DNA of 64,000 nucleotides from Streptomyces sp. NBC_01216 (GTDB taxonomy: Bacteria; Actinomycetota; Actinomycetes; Streptomycetales; Streptomycetaceae): positions 1,860,001 through 1,924,000 of the forward strand of contig NZ_CP108677.1 of assembly GCF_035994945.1 (NCBI RefSeq), written 5' to 3'. The position numbers and the translations under genes were made by a program. The number at the start of each line of letters is the position of its first letter. Position 1 is the stretch's first letter. A model generated the notes under the pieces. It was not told the origin of the DNA. It saw only the letters and a list, made by a program, of their open reading frames with translations, and made no database searches. This document shows, piece by piece, positions 1-8,287 of the stretch.

Positions 1-721
1 GCACGGCGGCCGTGCCCAGGTCGAAGCGGACGACGGTCTGCCGGTAGATCTCCGTCTCCAGGGTGGAGTACGTCGGCCCGCCGAGGATCTGGACGACGGC
101 GAACGAGCCGGCGGTGAACAGGAAGACCATCAGGGCGGCGGCACCGACGGCGGGCACGAGGGCGGGCAGGGTCACGGTCCGCCAGGCCGTCCACCGGGAG
201 GCGCCGAGCATCCGGGCCGCCTCCTCCTGGCGCGGGTCGAGCTGGGCCCACAGGCCGCCGACGGTTCGCACGACGACCGCGTAGTTGAAGAACACGTGGG
301 CCAGGAGAATCGCCCAGACCCCGGTGTCCAGGCGGACACCCCATAGTTCGTCGAGCAGCCCGCGGCGTCCGACCAGTGCCAGGAACGCGGTCCCGACCAT
401 GACCGTGGGCAGCACGAACGGCACGGTGACCACGGCTCGCAGGACGCCCTTGCCGGGGAAGTCGAAACGCGCGAAGACGTACGCGCCGGGCAGCGCGAGG
501 AGCAGGGTCAGCGCGGTGGAGGCGAGCGCCTGCCAGAGCGTGAACCACAGCACGTCGAGGATCTCGGGCCGGGCCAGGGTCCGGGCGAATCCCCCGAACC
601 GCCAGGTCCCGTCGACCCGCAGTCCCCGCTCGACGATGGAGGCCACGGGCCAGGCGAAGAAGATCGCGAAGAACGCGACGGGCAGGACCATCAGGCCGAG
701 CCGAGCCGCGCTCCCGCGCAC
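1..721 (-). CDS. thiP: Thiamine ABC transporter permease (ThiP-like), partial
   Basis: Inner-membrane permease that carries substrate handed over by the lipoprotein encoded just upstream. About 240 N-terminal residues are visible and the gene runs off the left edge. The chosen GTG start (721) is followed by a hydrophobic segment, further membrane helices, and an EAA-type loop (EEAARMLGAS-W) of the binding-protein-dependent permease family, where the ATPase docks. ThiP/FbpB proteins usually carry two such halves in about 530 residues, so roughly half is missing here. The gap to thiB is 23 bp, so the two share a transcript under the TPP riboswitch. The substrate is inferred from ThiB and the riboswitch; the permease alone could equally be an iron type. 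Confidence 0.8.
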   Translation of the reverse strand, partial: MRGSAARLGLMVLPVAFFAIFFAWPVASIVERGLRVDGTWRFGGFARTLARPEILDVLWFTLWQALASTALTLLLALPGAYVFARFDFPGKGVLRAVVTVPFVLPTVMVGTAFLALVGRRGLLDELWGVRLDTGVWAILLAHVFFNYAVVVRTVGGLWAQLDPRQEEAARMLGASRWTAWRTVTLPALVPAVGAAALMVFLFTAGSFAVVQILGGPTYSTLETEIYRQTVVRFDLGTAAV

Positions 722-744
722 GTCCCGCCGATGCGTCGGTCCGT

Positions 745-1827
745 CTACTTCAGGACGAGCGAGGACCACGACTTGATCCACTCGTCACGGTTCCGGGCGA
801 TCTCCTCCGGGGTCATGGTCTGCGGGTCGTCGATCACCACGCCGTGCCGGGTGAACAGCTCGGGCAGGGTGGCGTCCGCCGCGACCGGGTTGACGAACAT
901 CTGGAGCGGCATGTCGTCCTGGAACGTCTTGGAGATCAGGAAGTCGATCAGCAGCTTGCCGCCCTCGGGGTTCCTCGCCCCGTCGAGCAGGCCGGCGAAC
1001 TCGGTCTGCCGGAAGCAGGTGCCGGTGGAGACACCGGTGGGGGCGTCCTTCGGCTGCGGCTCGGAGTAGAGGACCTCGACCGGCGGGCTCGAGGCGTAGG
1101 AGACGACCAGCGGCCTGTCCCCCTTGGCCTTCCGGCCGCCGGCGGAGCCGGAGAACTCCTGGTTGTAGGCGAGCTCCCAACTGTCGACGGTCTTCACGCC
1201 GTTGGCCTTGAGCCTGGTCCAGTAGTCCTGCCACCCGTCGTCGCCGTATCGGGCTGCCGTGCCGAGGAGGAAGCCGAGGCCCGGGGAGGAACGCTCCGGG
1301 TTCTCGACGACGAGCAGGTCCTTGTACGCCGGCTTCGCGAGGTCGTCGAAGGTCTGCGGCGGGTCGAGCTTCTTGTCGGCGAAGTACTTCTTGTCGTAGT
1401 TGACGCAGATGTCGCCGGAGTCGACGGGGGTGACCCGGTGCTTGGCGTCCGTCCGGAGCGCGGCGGGGACCCGGTCCAGGCCCTTCGCCTCGTAGGGGAC
1501 GAAGATCCCGTTGTCGAGGGCGCGGGACAGCAGGGTGTTGTCGACGCCGAAGAAGACGTCGCCCTGCGGGTTGCCCTTGGTGAGGATCTCCTTGTTGACG
1601 GCCTCGCCGGCGTCGCCGCTCTTCACGACCTCGATCGTGAAGCCGGTCTTCCGCTCGAACTCCGCCAGGACCTCCTCGGAGGCGTTGAAGGAGTCGTGGC
1701 TGACGAGCCTGACGGTCTTGGGCGCGGGCGCGTCCGCCGTCGTGTCGCCGGACCCTCCGCATGCGGCGAGGGTGGTGACGCCGAGCGCGGCGACGAGCGC
1801 CGCGGCGGCCGACTTCTTGGTGTTCAC
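745..1827 (-). CDS. thiB: Thiamine-binding lipoprotein ThiB
   Basis: 360-residue extracellular solute-binding protein. It starts at GTG 1827, which has AGGAGG seven bases upstream; an in-frame extension to 1998 would run through the riboswitch and is rejected. A lipoprotein signal ends in L-A-A-C with Cys23 as the lipidated residue, followed by a low-complexity linker. The mature part follows the ThiB family pattern: VSHDSFNASEEV near the start, GVDNTLL, a P-G-L-G-F-L-L block, SYASSP in the middle and PVAADATLPELF near the end. It should capture thiamine or its phosphates outside the membrane and pass them to the ThiP permease encoded downstream. No ATPase gene is visible before the edge. Confidence 0.9.
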   Translation of the reverse strand: MNTKKSAAAALVAALGVTTLAACGGSGDTTADAPAPKTVRLVSHDSFNASEEVLAEFERKTGFTIEVVKSGDAGEAVNKEILTKGNPQGDVFFGVDNTLLSRALDNGIFVPYEAKGLDRVPAALRTDAKHRVTPVDSGDICVNYDKKYFADKKLDPPQTFDDLAKPAYKDLLVVENPERSSPGLGFLLGTAARYGDDGWQDYWTRLKANGVKTVDSWELAYNQEFSGSAGGRKAKGDRPLVVSYASSPPVEVLYSEPQPKDAPTGVSTGTCFRQTEFAGLLDGARNPEGGKLLIDFLISKTFQDDMPLQMFVNPVAADATLPELFTRHGVVIDDPQTMTPEEIARNRDEWIKSWSSLVLK

Positions 1828-1934
1828 TTGATTCCTCCTGGGGTGACCAGGAAGAGACGCGGCCCCGCCCACGCGGCCATGGACCCCTGCGGGTCCACGC
1901 CGTGCGGGCAGGGCGCAACAGCTTGAGTGACGAC

Positions 1935-2028
1935 CGGACTCCCTACCCAGAATGACCTGGGCGAGGTTCAGAGGGTCTGCGGCCTGACGGTGCCGCACTC
2001 TCAGCGCTGTGGCGCTCCCCTGTCGGAA
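1935..2028 (-). promoter_or_regulatory. TPP riboswitch (THI element) upstream of thiB
   Basis: Read on the minus strand, the leader holds the conserved TPP aptamer blocks in order: GGGGAGC, then CTGAGAG, then ACCCTCTGAACCT, then a closing CTGGGTAGGGAG. It lies about 110 bases before the thiB start, with rlmN ending 30 bp upstream on the same strand. Thiamine pyrophosphate binding is expected to shut off thiB-thiP. This supports thiamine as the transported substrate. Confidence 0.93.
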
Positions 2029-2058
2029 TGTGCGTGTGTGCGAGCCCAGGCTACAAGG

Positions 2059-3165
2059 TCAGCGCTCCGCCGCCGCAAGCTGTCCACAGGCACCGTCGAT
2101 CTCCTGGCCGCGGGTGTCACGCACGGTGACGGGTACGCCGTGGGACGCGATGGCCTCGACGAACGCCTTCTCGTCCTCGGGGCGGGACGCGGTCCACTTG
2201 GAGCCGGGCGTGGGGTTCAGCGGGATGAGGTTGACGTGCACCCGCTTGCCCTTGAGGAGCCTGCCGAGCAGGTCGCCTCGCCATGCCTGATCGTTGATGT
2301 CCCGGATGAGGGCGTACTCGATGGAGATCCGGCGGCCGGACTTCTCCGCGTACTCCCAGGCGGCGTCGAGGACCTCGCGCACCTTCCAGCGGGTGTTGAC
2401 GGGCACGAGGGTGTCGCGCAGCTCGTCGTCGGGGGCGTGCAGCGAGACGGCGAGGCGGCACTTGAAGCCCTCGTCGGCGAAGCGGAGCATCGCGGGAACC
2501 AGGCCGACGGTGGAGACGGTGATGCCGCGCTGCGAGAGCCCGAGGCCGTCCGGCTCGGGGTCGGTGAGCCGGCGGACCGCGCCGACGACGCGCTTGTAGT
2601 TGGCCAGCGGCTCGCCCATGCCCATGAAGACGATGTTGGACAGCCGCGCCGGCCCGCCGGGCACCTCTCCGTCACGCAGCGCGCGCATGCCGTCGACGAT
2701 CTGGTGCACGATCTCGGCGGTCGAGAGGTTCCGGTCGAGTCCGGCCTGTCCGGTCGCGCAGAACGGGCAGTTCATGCCGCAGCCGGCCTGCGAGGAGATG
2801 CACATGGTGACCCGGTCCGGGTACCTCATGAGCACGGATTCGACGAGCGTGCCGTCGTGCAGCCGCCACAGCGTCTTGCGGGTGGTGTCGTCGTCGCACG
2901 AGATGTGGCGGACCACGGACATCAGGTCGGGCAGCAGCTCTCCCTGGAGCTTCTCCCGGGACGCGGCGGGGATGTCGGTCCACTCGACGGGATCGTGGGC
3001 GTACCGCGCGAAGTAGTGCGTGGACAGCTGCTTGGCGCGGAACGGCTTCTCGCCGATGGCGGCGACGGCTTCCTTGCGCTCGGCGGGCGTGAGGTCGGCG
3101 AGGTGCCGCGGCGGCTTCTTGGCTCCGCGCGGGGCGACGAAAGTGAGTTCTCCGGGCTTCGGCAT
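2059..3165 (-). CDS. rlmN: Dual-specificity 23S rRNA/tRNA C2-methyladenosine methyltransferase RlmN
   Basis: Radical-SAM enzyme of 368 residues that methylates C2 of adenine in 23S rRNA (A2503 in E. coli numbering) and in some tRNAs. The [4Fe-4S] motif is visible as CGMNCPFC (C-x3-C-x2-C) near residue 130. Further family blocks follow: [19 protein letters not shown] and the C-terminal [15 protein letters not shown] with the second conserved cysteine. Start 3165 (ATG) is preceded by GGAAGGG; an upstream extension to 3228 lacks family similarity. Its stop lies 30 bp before the TPP riboswitch, so read-through into thiB is possible. Confidence 0.95.
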   Translation of the reverse strand: MPKPGELTFVAPRGAKKPPRHLADLTPAERKEAVAAIGEKPFRAKQLSTHYFARYAHDPVEWTDIPAASREKLQGELLPDLMSVVRHISCDDDTTRKTLWRLHDGTLVESVLMRYPDRVTMCISSQAGCGMNCPFCATGQAGLDRNLSTAEIVHQIVDGMRALRDGEVPGGPARLSNIVFMGMGEPLANYKRVVGAVRRLTDPEPDGLGLSQRGITVSTVGLVPAMLRFADEGFKCRLAVSLHAPDDELRDTLVPVNTRWKVREVLDAAWEYAEKSGRRISIEYALIRDINDQAWRGDLLGRLLKGKRVHVNLIPLNPTPGSKWTASRPEDEKAFVEAIASHGVPVTVRDTRGQEIDGACGQLAAAER

Positions 3166-3372
3166 AACCCTTCCAGTGTCGCAGATCAACTCGGGGCGCC
3201 CAGGCCAGAGTGGGGTGGGGGTGGTCACCCGTGGGCGCCGTCTGTCAGCGTTGGTCGACCTCGGACGGCCCAGGGACGGCCCAGCGCTTTACTTGCTCGG
3301 ACCCTCCTGGCTCTGTCAGTGCCGATGGCTAGGGTGCGACGACCATCGAACGCGACTCATCGGGTAGGGGCC

Positions 3373-4071
3373 ATGGGAGCCAGAACGGGACTGCTCATCT
3401 ATGCCGACGGCGAGGTGCCGAGCCTGCTGCGACAGGCGGGGGCGGCGGACCCGCCGCGGACGTCCGAGATGATGTGGCGCCTCTACCCGGGCTGGGAGAT
3501 CGAACAGCTCCCCGGCTCGACGCTGGGCGGCGGCGTATACCCACCGAAGAGCACGGCGTACGCCGCGAGCTGGCCCGGCGTGGAGATCGTCTGCGACCGA
3601 CGGGTGATGGTCGACTTCCCGTCCCGGCTTCCCGGGCACCTCGTCGCGGCGAGCGCCGACCGACGACTCGTCCTGCACGCCATGCACAGTGTCGTCGACT
3701 GGCTCGCATTCGCGGTGTGGGAGGACGGGCGCCTGATCCGCTCCCTGAGCCTGTCGCCGGACAGCGGCATCATCGAGAACATCGGCGAACCGCTCCCCTT
3801 CGAGCTGCCCTACTGGGCCGGGGACCGCCCCGCAGACATCGTCCCCTGGCCCGACGAGGAGGAAGAACCGTACCCGCTCCCCTTCCACCCGCTGGACCTG
3901 GGCGAAGATGCCCTCCGCGCACTCTGCGGCTTCGTCCGGGAGGGCCGCGCCGAACCTGACGACATCGACGCATACGGCATCGACCTCCACGGATTCCAGG
4001 TGCGGGAACCTCACGGAACCGACCTGTGGATGTCAGAACGGTGCAACCGCACGCGCTCGCCGGCACAGTGA
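3373..4071 (+). CDS. Conserved protein, DUF6928-like
   Basis: 232 residues, start ATG 3373 after a GTAGGGG ribosome site. The N-terminus (MGARTGLLIYADGEVPSLLR) and the central WPGVEIVCDR and VVDWLAFAVWEDG stretches resemble a family of uncharacterised actinobacterial proteins (DUF6928, recalled, not searched). There is no signal peptide, membrane segment or recognisable catalytic motif. The middle is acidic (DEEEEPYPLP). The gene ends 4 bp before the next small gene, so the two are very likely co-transcribed. It faces away from rlmN, with a 207-bp shared intergenic region. Function unknown. Confidence 0.75.
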   Translation: MGARTGLLIYADGEVPSLLRQAGAADPPRTSEMMWRLYPGWEIEQLPGSTLGGGVYPPKSTAYAASWPGVEIVCDRRVMVDFPSRLPGHLVAASADRRLVLHAMHSVVDWLAFAVWEDGRLIRSLSLSPDSGIIENIGEPLPFELPYWAGDRPADIVPWPDEEEEPYPLPFHPLDLGEDALRALCGFVREGRAEPDDIDAYGIDLHGFQVREPHGTDLWMSERCNRTRSPAQ

Positions 4072-4075
4072 TCCT

Positions 4076-4390
4076 GTGATTGACCTGGATCGCGTCCGAG
4101 CAGCGAGCGTGGCGTACTTCCGATCTCTTGATGAGGGGGCCACCCTGCGGCACCACTTTCGCCATGCCGACGAGGAGGGCGGCTTGTGGTACTTCGAGGC
4201 CGTACCCGACCGCGGTGAGTTGGTTGCCATCAAGCAGGCCGAGCTGACTCCGGCCGGCCGACTCCACCGGTACAGCCGGGAGCACCTGGAGGACGAGCAC
4301 GGGTTCCTGACGGACCAGTCGCTCAATCCTGAAGAGGACCCGCTGGAAGTCGTCCCGGCCGAAGAGTTCCAGACAGTGTGGGCTCAGTGA
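4076..4390 (+). CDS. Small conserved hypothetical protein
   Basis: 104-residue soluble protein. It uses GTG 4076, four bases after the stop of the preceding gene, so translational coupling is likely. It has an aromatic beta-rich look (ATLRHHFRHADEEGGLWYFE) and ends in PAEEFQTVWAQ, reminiscent of the C-terminal EFE-x-VWA pattern of DUF6881-type proteins often found with toxin-immunity genes. That resemblance is from memory and weak. Nothing visible identifies an activity. The pairing with the upstream DUF6928-like gene is the most useful clue. Confidence 0.6.
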   Translation: MIDLDRVRAASVAYFRSLDEGATLRHHFRHADEEGGLWYFEAVPDRGELVAIKQAELTPAGRLHRYSREHLEDEHGFLTDQSLNPEEDPLEVVPAEEFQTVWAQ

Positions 4391-4703
4391 GAGCGTTGGA
4401 CAATTCGGTCACGATCCGTCCTCGGCGGCCGACGCGTTGGCGACATCGTCCGCCAGACGCTCGACGCCCAGACGACGAGGAGCCGGACACCGTCCTGGCC
4501 CTCACCGACTGGCAGGACGCGGGCCACGGCCGCACCCCGGCGAATCCGTCCTGGCTGCCACCATCGTCGGCCTCCGACTCGACCGCGAAGCCGCCCGTGG
4601 GAGATCAGTGCTCCGGGCTTGGGCTTGGTTCACGAGCGTCGCAGACGCGCGCCGGTGGCCCGGCTCACCGCCGCCGGAGTGGGGCCGCTGCGCCGGGGCC
4701 GAG
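4391..4703. other. Intergenic stretch without a convincing gene
   Basis: 313 bp between a plus-strand small gene and the end of the minus-strand aquaporin gene. Reading frames are open through it on the plus strand but show no third-position bias, no ribosome site and no recognisable protein. It looks like decayed or non-coding DNA. No strong hairpin was seen at the convergent gene ends. Confidence 0.5.
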
Positions 4704-5477
4704 TCACCCGGCGGTCGCCGGCGCGGCCGTGCGGCCGCGGGCGAAGACGACGGCGACGAGGCCCAGGCCCACCGCGGCACCGATCAGCTGCATGCCGACG
4801 AACGCCGGGACGGAGGCGGGCGCGATGCCCGCGAAGGTGTCGGTGAAGGCCCGGCCGAGGGTGACCGCGGGGTTCGCGAAGGACGTGGAGGACGTGAACC
4901 AGTAGGCCGCCCCGATGTACGAGGCGACCGCGACGGGTGCGAAGCCCAGCCTGCCCGTACGCGCCAGGCCGAAGATCAGCAGGATCAGACCGGCGGTGGC
5001 CACGAGCTCGCCGAGGAGCAGATGGCCGGCCGAGCGGTCGTGGGTCGACCAGCGCACCAGGGGCTCTCCGAACATCGCGTCCGCCAGGACGGCTCCGGCG
5101 ACCGCGCCGACGAGCTGCGCGGGGACGTAGGCGGCGGCCTCGCGCGCCTTCACGCCCGTACCCCCGCGGCGGGCGGTCCACCACTCGGCCAGGGTGACGG
5201 CCGGGTTGAAGTGGGCGCCGGAGACCGGCCCGAGGAGGACGATCAGGACCCCGAGGCCGAAGACCGTGGCGGTGGAGTTGGCCAGCAGTCGGAGCGCCAC
5301 GTCGTCGGTGAGCGTGGTGGCCTGGATGCCGGACCCGACCACGACCGCCACCAGGCCGGCCGTGCCGACGAACTCCGCGGCGGCGCGGGCGAGGAGCGGG
5401 GGGCGGGGCGCCGGCACGGCGCGCGGCGGCGGGTCGGCGGCTATGGCGTCGGCCACGACGGGCTCGATGGCGGTCAC
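4704..5477 (-). CDS. MIP-family channel (aquaporin/glyceroporin), arsenite exit channel AqpS-like
   Basis: 257-residue major intrinsic protein with about six membrane helices. Both pore motifs are intact: N-P-A at residue 91 (HFNPAVTL) and N-P-A at residue 202 (FANPAVTL). The first 30 residues are an extra Ala/Pro-rich cytoplasmic tail. It sits on the same strand downstream of arsR and beside arsC, and no ArsB or Acr3 pump is present. This matches the AqpS arrangement known from Sinorhizobium meliloti, in which arsenite made by ArsC leaves down its gradient through the channel. The arsenic role is inferred from context; glycerol or water transport would look the same in sequence. Confidence 0.85.
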   Translation of the reverse strand: MTAIEPVVADAIAADPPPRAVPAPRPPLLARAAAEFVGTAGLVAVVVGSGIQATTLTDDVALRLLANSTATVFGLGVLIVLLGPVSGAHFNPAVTLAEWWTARRGGTGVKAREAAAYVPAQLVGAVAGAVLADAMFGEPLVRWSTHDRSAGHLLLGELVATAGLILLIFGLARTGRLGFAPVAVASYIGAAYWFTSSTSFANPAVTLGRAFTDTFAGIAPASVPAFVGMQLIGAAVGLGLVAVVFARGRTAAPATAG

Positions 5478-5628
5478 GACGGGTTCCCCTCGGACGGGTG
5501 GGACGGGACGGTGGAGAGGGCGGCGCTCGGGCCGGGGGCGCGGAGACTCACGGGCGGGCGGGGAGCACCGAAGACCGGGCCGGGGGCCCCGGGCAGAGCC
5601 GGGCCGCGGCAGGCCGGGCCACGGCGGC

Positions 5629-5943
5629 TCACGGGCAGGCTCGTCTGGAGTCGGCCGCCGCGCCGGCGCGCGCGGTCCGGGCCAGCTCGGCGAACCGGTC
5701 GGCGAGCGCCTCGACGACCTCCGCCCGCAGCCGGTAGTACGTGAACCGGCCGCAGGGCTCGGTCTCCACGACGCCGGCCTCGCGCAGCACCTTCAGATGG
5801 TTGGAGAGGTTGGTCTGCCGGGCGCCGGTCTCCTCCACCAGGTGGGTGGTGCAGAGCGTCTCGCGGGCGAGCAGGGTCACGATGTGGAGCCTGAGCGGGT
5901 CGGCGAGCACCCGCATCAGGTCAGTGTCGACTGACGTCAGCAT
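5629..5943 (-). CDS. arsR: ArsR/SmtB-family metalloid-responsive repressor
   Basis: 104 residues forming one winged-helix domain. The recognition helix is around QTNLSNHLKVLREAG, followed by the wing FTYYRLR. Cysteines at 31, 64 and 103 lie at the domain edges and could ligate As(III). The classical ELCVCDL box is replaced by ETLCTTHL, so the sensor site is of a different subclass. It is divergent from arsC and upstream of the aquaporin gene (151-bp gap), so it should repress both sides of the 103-bp arsR-arsC region. ATG 5943 is used; an inverted repeat overlaps this codon. Confidence 0.9.
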   Translation of the reverse strand: MLTSVDTDLMRVLADPLRLHIVTLLARETLCTTHLVEETGARQTNLSNHLKVLREAGVVETEPCGRFTYYRLRAEVVEALADRFAELARTARAGAAADSRRACP

Positions 5944-5963
5944 AAGCTGATACTTTCACATCA
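5937..5963. promoter_or_regulatory. Candidate ArsR operator between arsR and arsC
   Basis: TCAGC-ATAA-GCTGA (5937-5950) is a perfect 5-bp inverted repeat overlapping the arsR start codon. It abuts TGAT-N8-ATCA (5948-5963). A GCTGATAC block is repeated directly at 5946 and 5970, 24 bp apart. Position and symmetry fit an autoregulatory ArsR site. No experimental support is available here. Confidence 0.4.
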
Positions 5964-6046
5964 TCCGTCGCTGATACCAGCCGGCGTCACGGCCCCGGGG
6001 CGAGCCCCACGGCCGCGTCGGCACACCTGCCCCGAGGAAGAAACCG

Positions 6047-6463
6047 ATGACCGCGCCGCTCGCCTCCGTGCTGTTCGTCTGCGTCCACAACGCGGGCCGC
6101 TCCCAGATGGCCGCCGGATTCCTGCACCACCTGGCCGGCGACCGGATCGAGGTCCGCTCCGCCGGTTCCGTTCCGGGCGCGCTCGTCAACCCGGCGGCGG
6201 TCGAGGCCATGCGGGAGGTCGGCGTGGACATCTCCGCCGCGACGCCGAAGGTCCTCACCACCGAGGCCGTCCGGGCGTCCGACTACGTCATCACGATGGG
6301 CTGCGGCGACGCCTGCCCGGTCTTTCCCGGCAAGACCTACCTGGACTGGACCCTGGAGGACCCGGCCGGCAAGGGCGTCGAGGCGGTCCGCCCCATCCGC
6401 GACCTGATCAGGACGCGCGTCGAGTCCCTCATCGCCGAGATCGACGCGCGCCGGGAGGCATGA
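6047..6463 (+). CDS. arsC: Arsenate reductase (low-molecular-weight phosphatase fold)
   Basis: 138-residue cytoplasmic enzyme that reduces arsenate to arsenite. The P-loop nucleophile is C12-x5-R18 (CVHNAGR), as in low-molecular-weight tyrosine phosphatases. C86 and C90 (CGDAC) supply the further cysteines, and D105 in LDWTLEDP is the likely general acid. In actinobacteria such enzymes work with thioredoxin or mycothiol; which applies here cannot be read off. It is divergent from arsR-aquaporin and convergent with the MFS gene. The product arsenite would need the aquaporin to leave the cell. Confidence 0.92.
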   Translation: MTAPLASVLFVCVHNAGRSQMAAGFLHHLAGDRIEVRSAGSVPGALVNPAAVEAMREVGVDISAATPKVLTTEAVRASDYVITMGCGDACPVFPGKTYLDWTLEDPAGKGVEAVRPIRDLIRTRVESLIAEIDARREA

Positions 6464-6530
6464 ACCCCGTCCACCACACCAATCGCGAGGCGCCGGGGCC
6501 GGCCGGCAGCGTGCCGGATCGGGGTCCGGA

Positions 6531-8147
6531 TCAGGGTGGCGGCGCGCCGGGCTGGGTCCGGGGGATGCGCGAGGTGAAGAACAGCGCCACGGCCGACGCT
6601 CCGGCGAGGATCGCGAGGGCGGCCCGCAGACCGTCGAGCCGCGCCGCCTCGTTCGCGTCCAGCGCGGCCTGGGCCACCTCCGGGCTGGTACCCGCCGCGT
6701 CGAGGGCGCTCGACAGCTGGGCGTCCGAGAGGAACGGGGCTCCGCTCTGGAGCTGGACGGCCGCCTGGCCCTTGACCTCGGCGGGAATCGCCTCGTCCCG
6801 CTGAACGGCGTTCAGGAACGAGGAGGTGAGCGCGGCGATCATCAGCGAGCCGGCGAGCGCCGTGCCGAGGGAGGCGCCGAGGTTGGTGACGGCGTTCTGG
6901 ATTCCGCCGACCTCCGCGCTCTGCCGGTCGGGCACGGCGGACACCGTGACCGAGCCGAGCTGGGAGGCCAGCGCTCCCATGCCGAACCCGATCAGCAGCA
7001 GGGGGACGGTGACGATCTCCGCGCCCGCGCCCAAGTCCAGCGCGGCCATCAGGACGACCGCGCCCGCGAGCAGCGCGAGCACCCCGACCCGCACCACCCG
7101 CCGCGGTGACACGTCGGGAAGCAGTCTCGGGATCAGGACGGCGGCGGCCAGCAGCGTCAGCGAGAGCGGCAGGATCCTGACGCCGGTCGACAGCGCGGAC
7201 AGGCCGAGGGCGACGGACAGGTAGAGCGGGACGACGAAGAAGACGCCCATCTGGACGAGGTACTGGAAGAAGAACATCGTCAGACCACCCGTGAGCTGCC
7301 TGTTGCGCAGCATGGCCGGGTCGATGAGCGGTTCACCGCGGCGCTCGACGAGACGGGCCTCCCAACGGAGGAACAGGTAGACGAGCAGCAGCCCGGCCGT
7401 CATCAGCCACACGACGAGCGACACGCCGAGCCAGGCCGGCGCGTCGGGCTTCGGCCGGACCCAGCCCCATTCACCCGAACGGAGAACGCCGTAGACGAAG
7501 ATCCCCAGCCCGAGGGCGGACAGCAGGGCGCCGACGAGGTCGATCCGGGAGCGTCGCTCGTCGACCGTGTCGGCGATCCGGCGGGCGAACAGGAGGATGA
7601 CGACGACGACGAGGACCTCGCCGGCGAAGACCCAACGCCAGGAGAAGTAGGTCGTGGCGACACCGCCGACGAGCGGGCCGAGCGCGATGGCCACGGCTCC
7701 GGCCGCCGCCACGATGCCGTACGCGGCGGCCCGGCGCCCGGTGGCGAAGTTGCCGGCCACCAGTGCCACGATCGAGGGCAGGATCAGTGCCGCCCCGACG
7801 CCTTCGAAGAACGCCCAGCCCAGCAGCAGTACGGGAAGGTTCGGCGCGAGGGCCGTGGTCAGCGAGCCGCAGCCGTAGACGCAACAGCCGATCATGAAGG
7901 CGCGCCGGCGGCCGATCAGCACCCCCACCTTGCCGCCGGGGATCATGAACATCGCCATCACCAGGGTGTAGGCGGTGATGGCTCCCTGGATGCCGGTCAC
8001 CGTCGTGCCCACGTCCTCGGCCACCGTCGCGATGGAGACGTTCATGACGGAGCTGTCGAGCGCCATCAGGAACTGGCCGGCCGCGAGTGTCAACAGGACC
8101 GACCGGGCGCCCGCCGGTGCCGCGCCGGCGTCTGCTGTCGGTGTCAT
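6531..8147 (-). CDS. MFS drug/proton antiporter, DHA2 (14-TM) family
   Basis: 538-residue membrane exporter. ALDSSVMNVSIATVAEDV near the N-terminus matches the DHA2 family motif in TM1, and GGKVGVLIGRRRAF is the loop 2-3 motif A. About 14 hydrophobic segments are followed by a 60-residue Ala-rich extracytoplasmic stretch before the last helix, which is usual for the family. Start ATG 8147 has no clear ribosome site and ACAATA sits nine bases upstream, so the message may be leaderless. It converges on arsC with a 67-bp gap. Substrate unknown; proximity to the arsenic genes may be accidental. Confidence 0.85.
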   Translation of the reverse strand: MTPTADAGAAPAGARSVLLTLAAGQFLMALDSSVMNVSIATVAEDVGTTVTGIQGAITAYTLVMAMFMIPGGKVGVLIGRRRAFMIGCCVYGCGSLTTALAPNLPVLLLGWAFFEGVGAALILPSIVALVAGNFATGRRAAAYGIVAAAGAVAIALGPLVGGVATTYFSWRWVFAGEVLVVVVILLFARRIADTVDERRSRIDLVGALLSALGLGIFVYGVLRSGEWGWVRPKPDAPAWLGVSLVVWLMTAGLLLVYLFLRWEARLVERRGEPLIDPAMLRNRQLTGGLTMFFFQYLVQMGVFFVVPLYLSVALGLSALSTGVRILPLSLTLLAAAVLIPRLLPDVSPRRVVRVGVLALLAGAVVLMAALDLGAGAEIVTVPLLLIGFGMGALASQLGSVTVSAVPDRQSAEVGGIQNAVTNLGASLGTALAGSLMIAALTSSFLNAVQRDEAIPAEVKGQAAVQLQSGAPFLSDAQLSSALDAAGTSPEVAQAALDANEAARLDGLRAALAILAGASAVALFFTSRIPRTQPGAPPP

Positions 8148-8224
8148 GACCGTATTGTCACCATCTGCCGGTGATCCCTGCGACCGGCGACCGCCCGTCC
8201 GGCCCGCCCGGGCCCGGACATCCG

Positions 8225-8270
8225 GAAGGCCCGTCACCTCCCCCGGACAGCCGGGGGTGACGGGCCCTTC
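8225..8270. terminator. Bidirectional hairpin terminator after cdsA
   Basis: GCCCGTCACC at 8229-8238 pairs perfectly with 8256-8265, extended by CCCGG/CCGGG (8242-8246/8251-8255) around an ACAG loop, with AAG/CTT outer flanks. It lies 18 bp past the cdsA stop and ahead of the MFS gene on the same strand, so it separates the two units. Confidence 0.7.
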
Positions 8271-8287
8271 GGCCGCACGGGGACGGC

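Noticed and set aside
1828..1998. 57-codon N-terminal extension of thiB
   Set aside because: It would be translated from the riboswitch; the GTG at 1827 has a strong AGGAGG and begins the lipoprotein signal.
4391..4703. Possible gene in the gap before the aquaporin
   Set aside because: Open frames exist but lack codon bias, ribosome sites and recognisable sequence.
6531..8147. MFS exporter as the missing arsenic pump
   Set aside because: It is a standard 14-TM DHA2 drug-type antiporter, convergent with arsC and not in the arsR unit; no link to arsenic can be shown.
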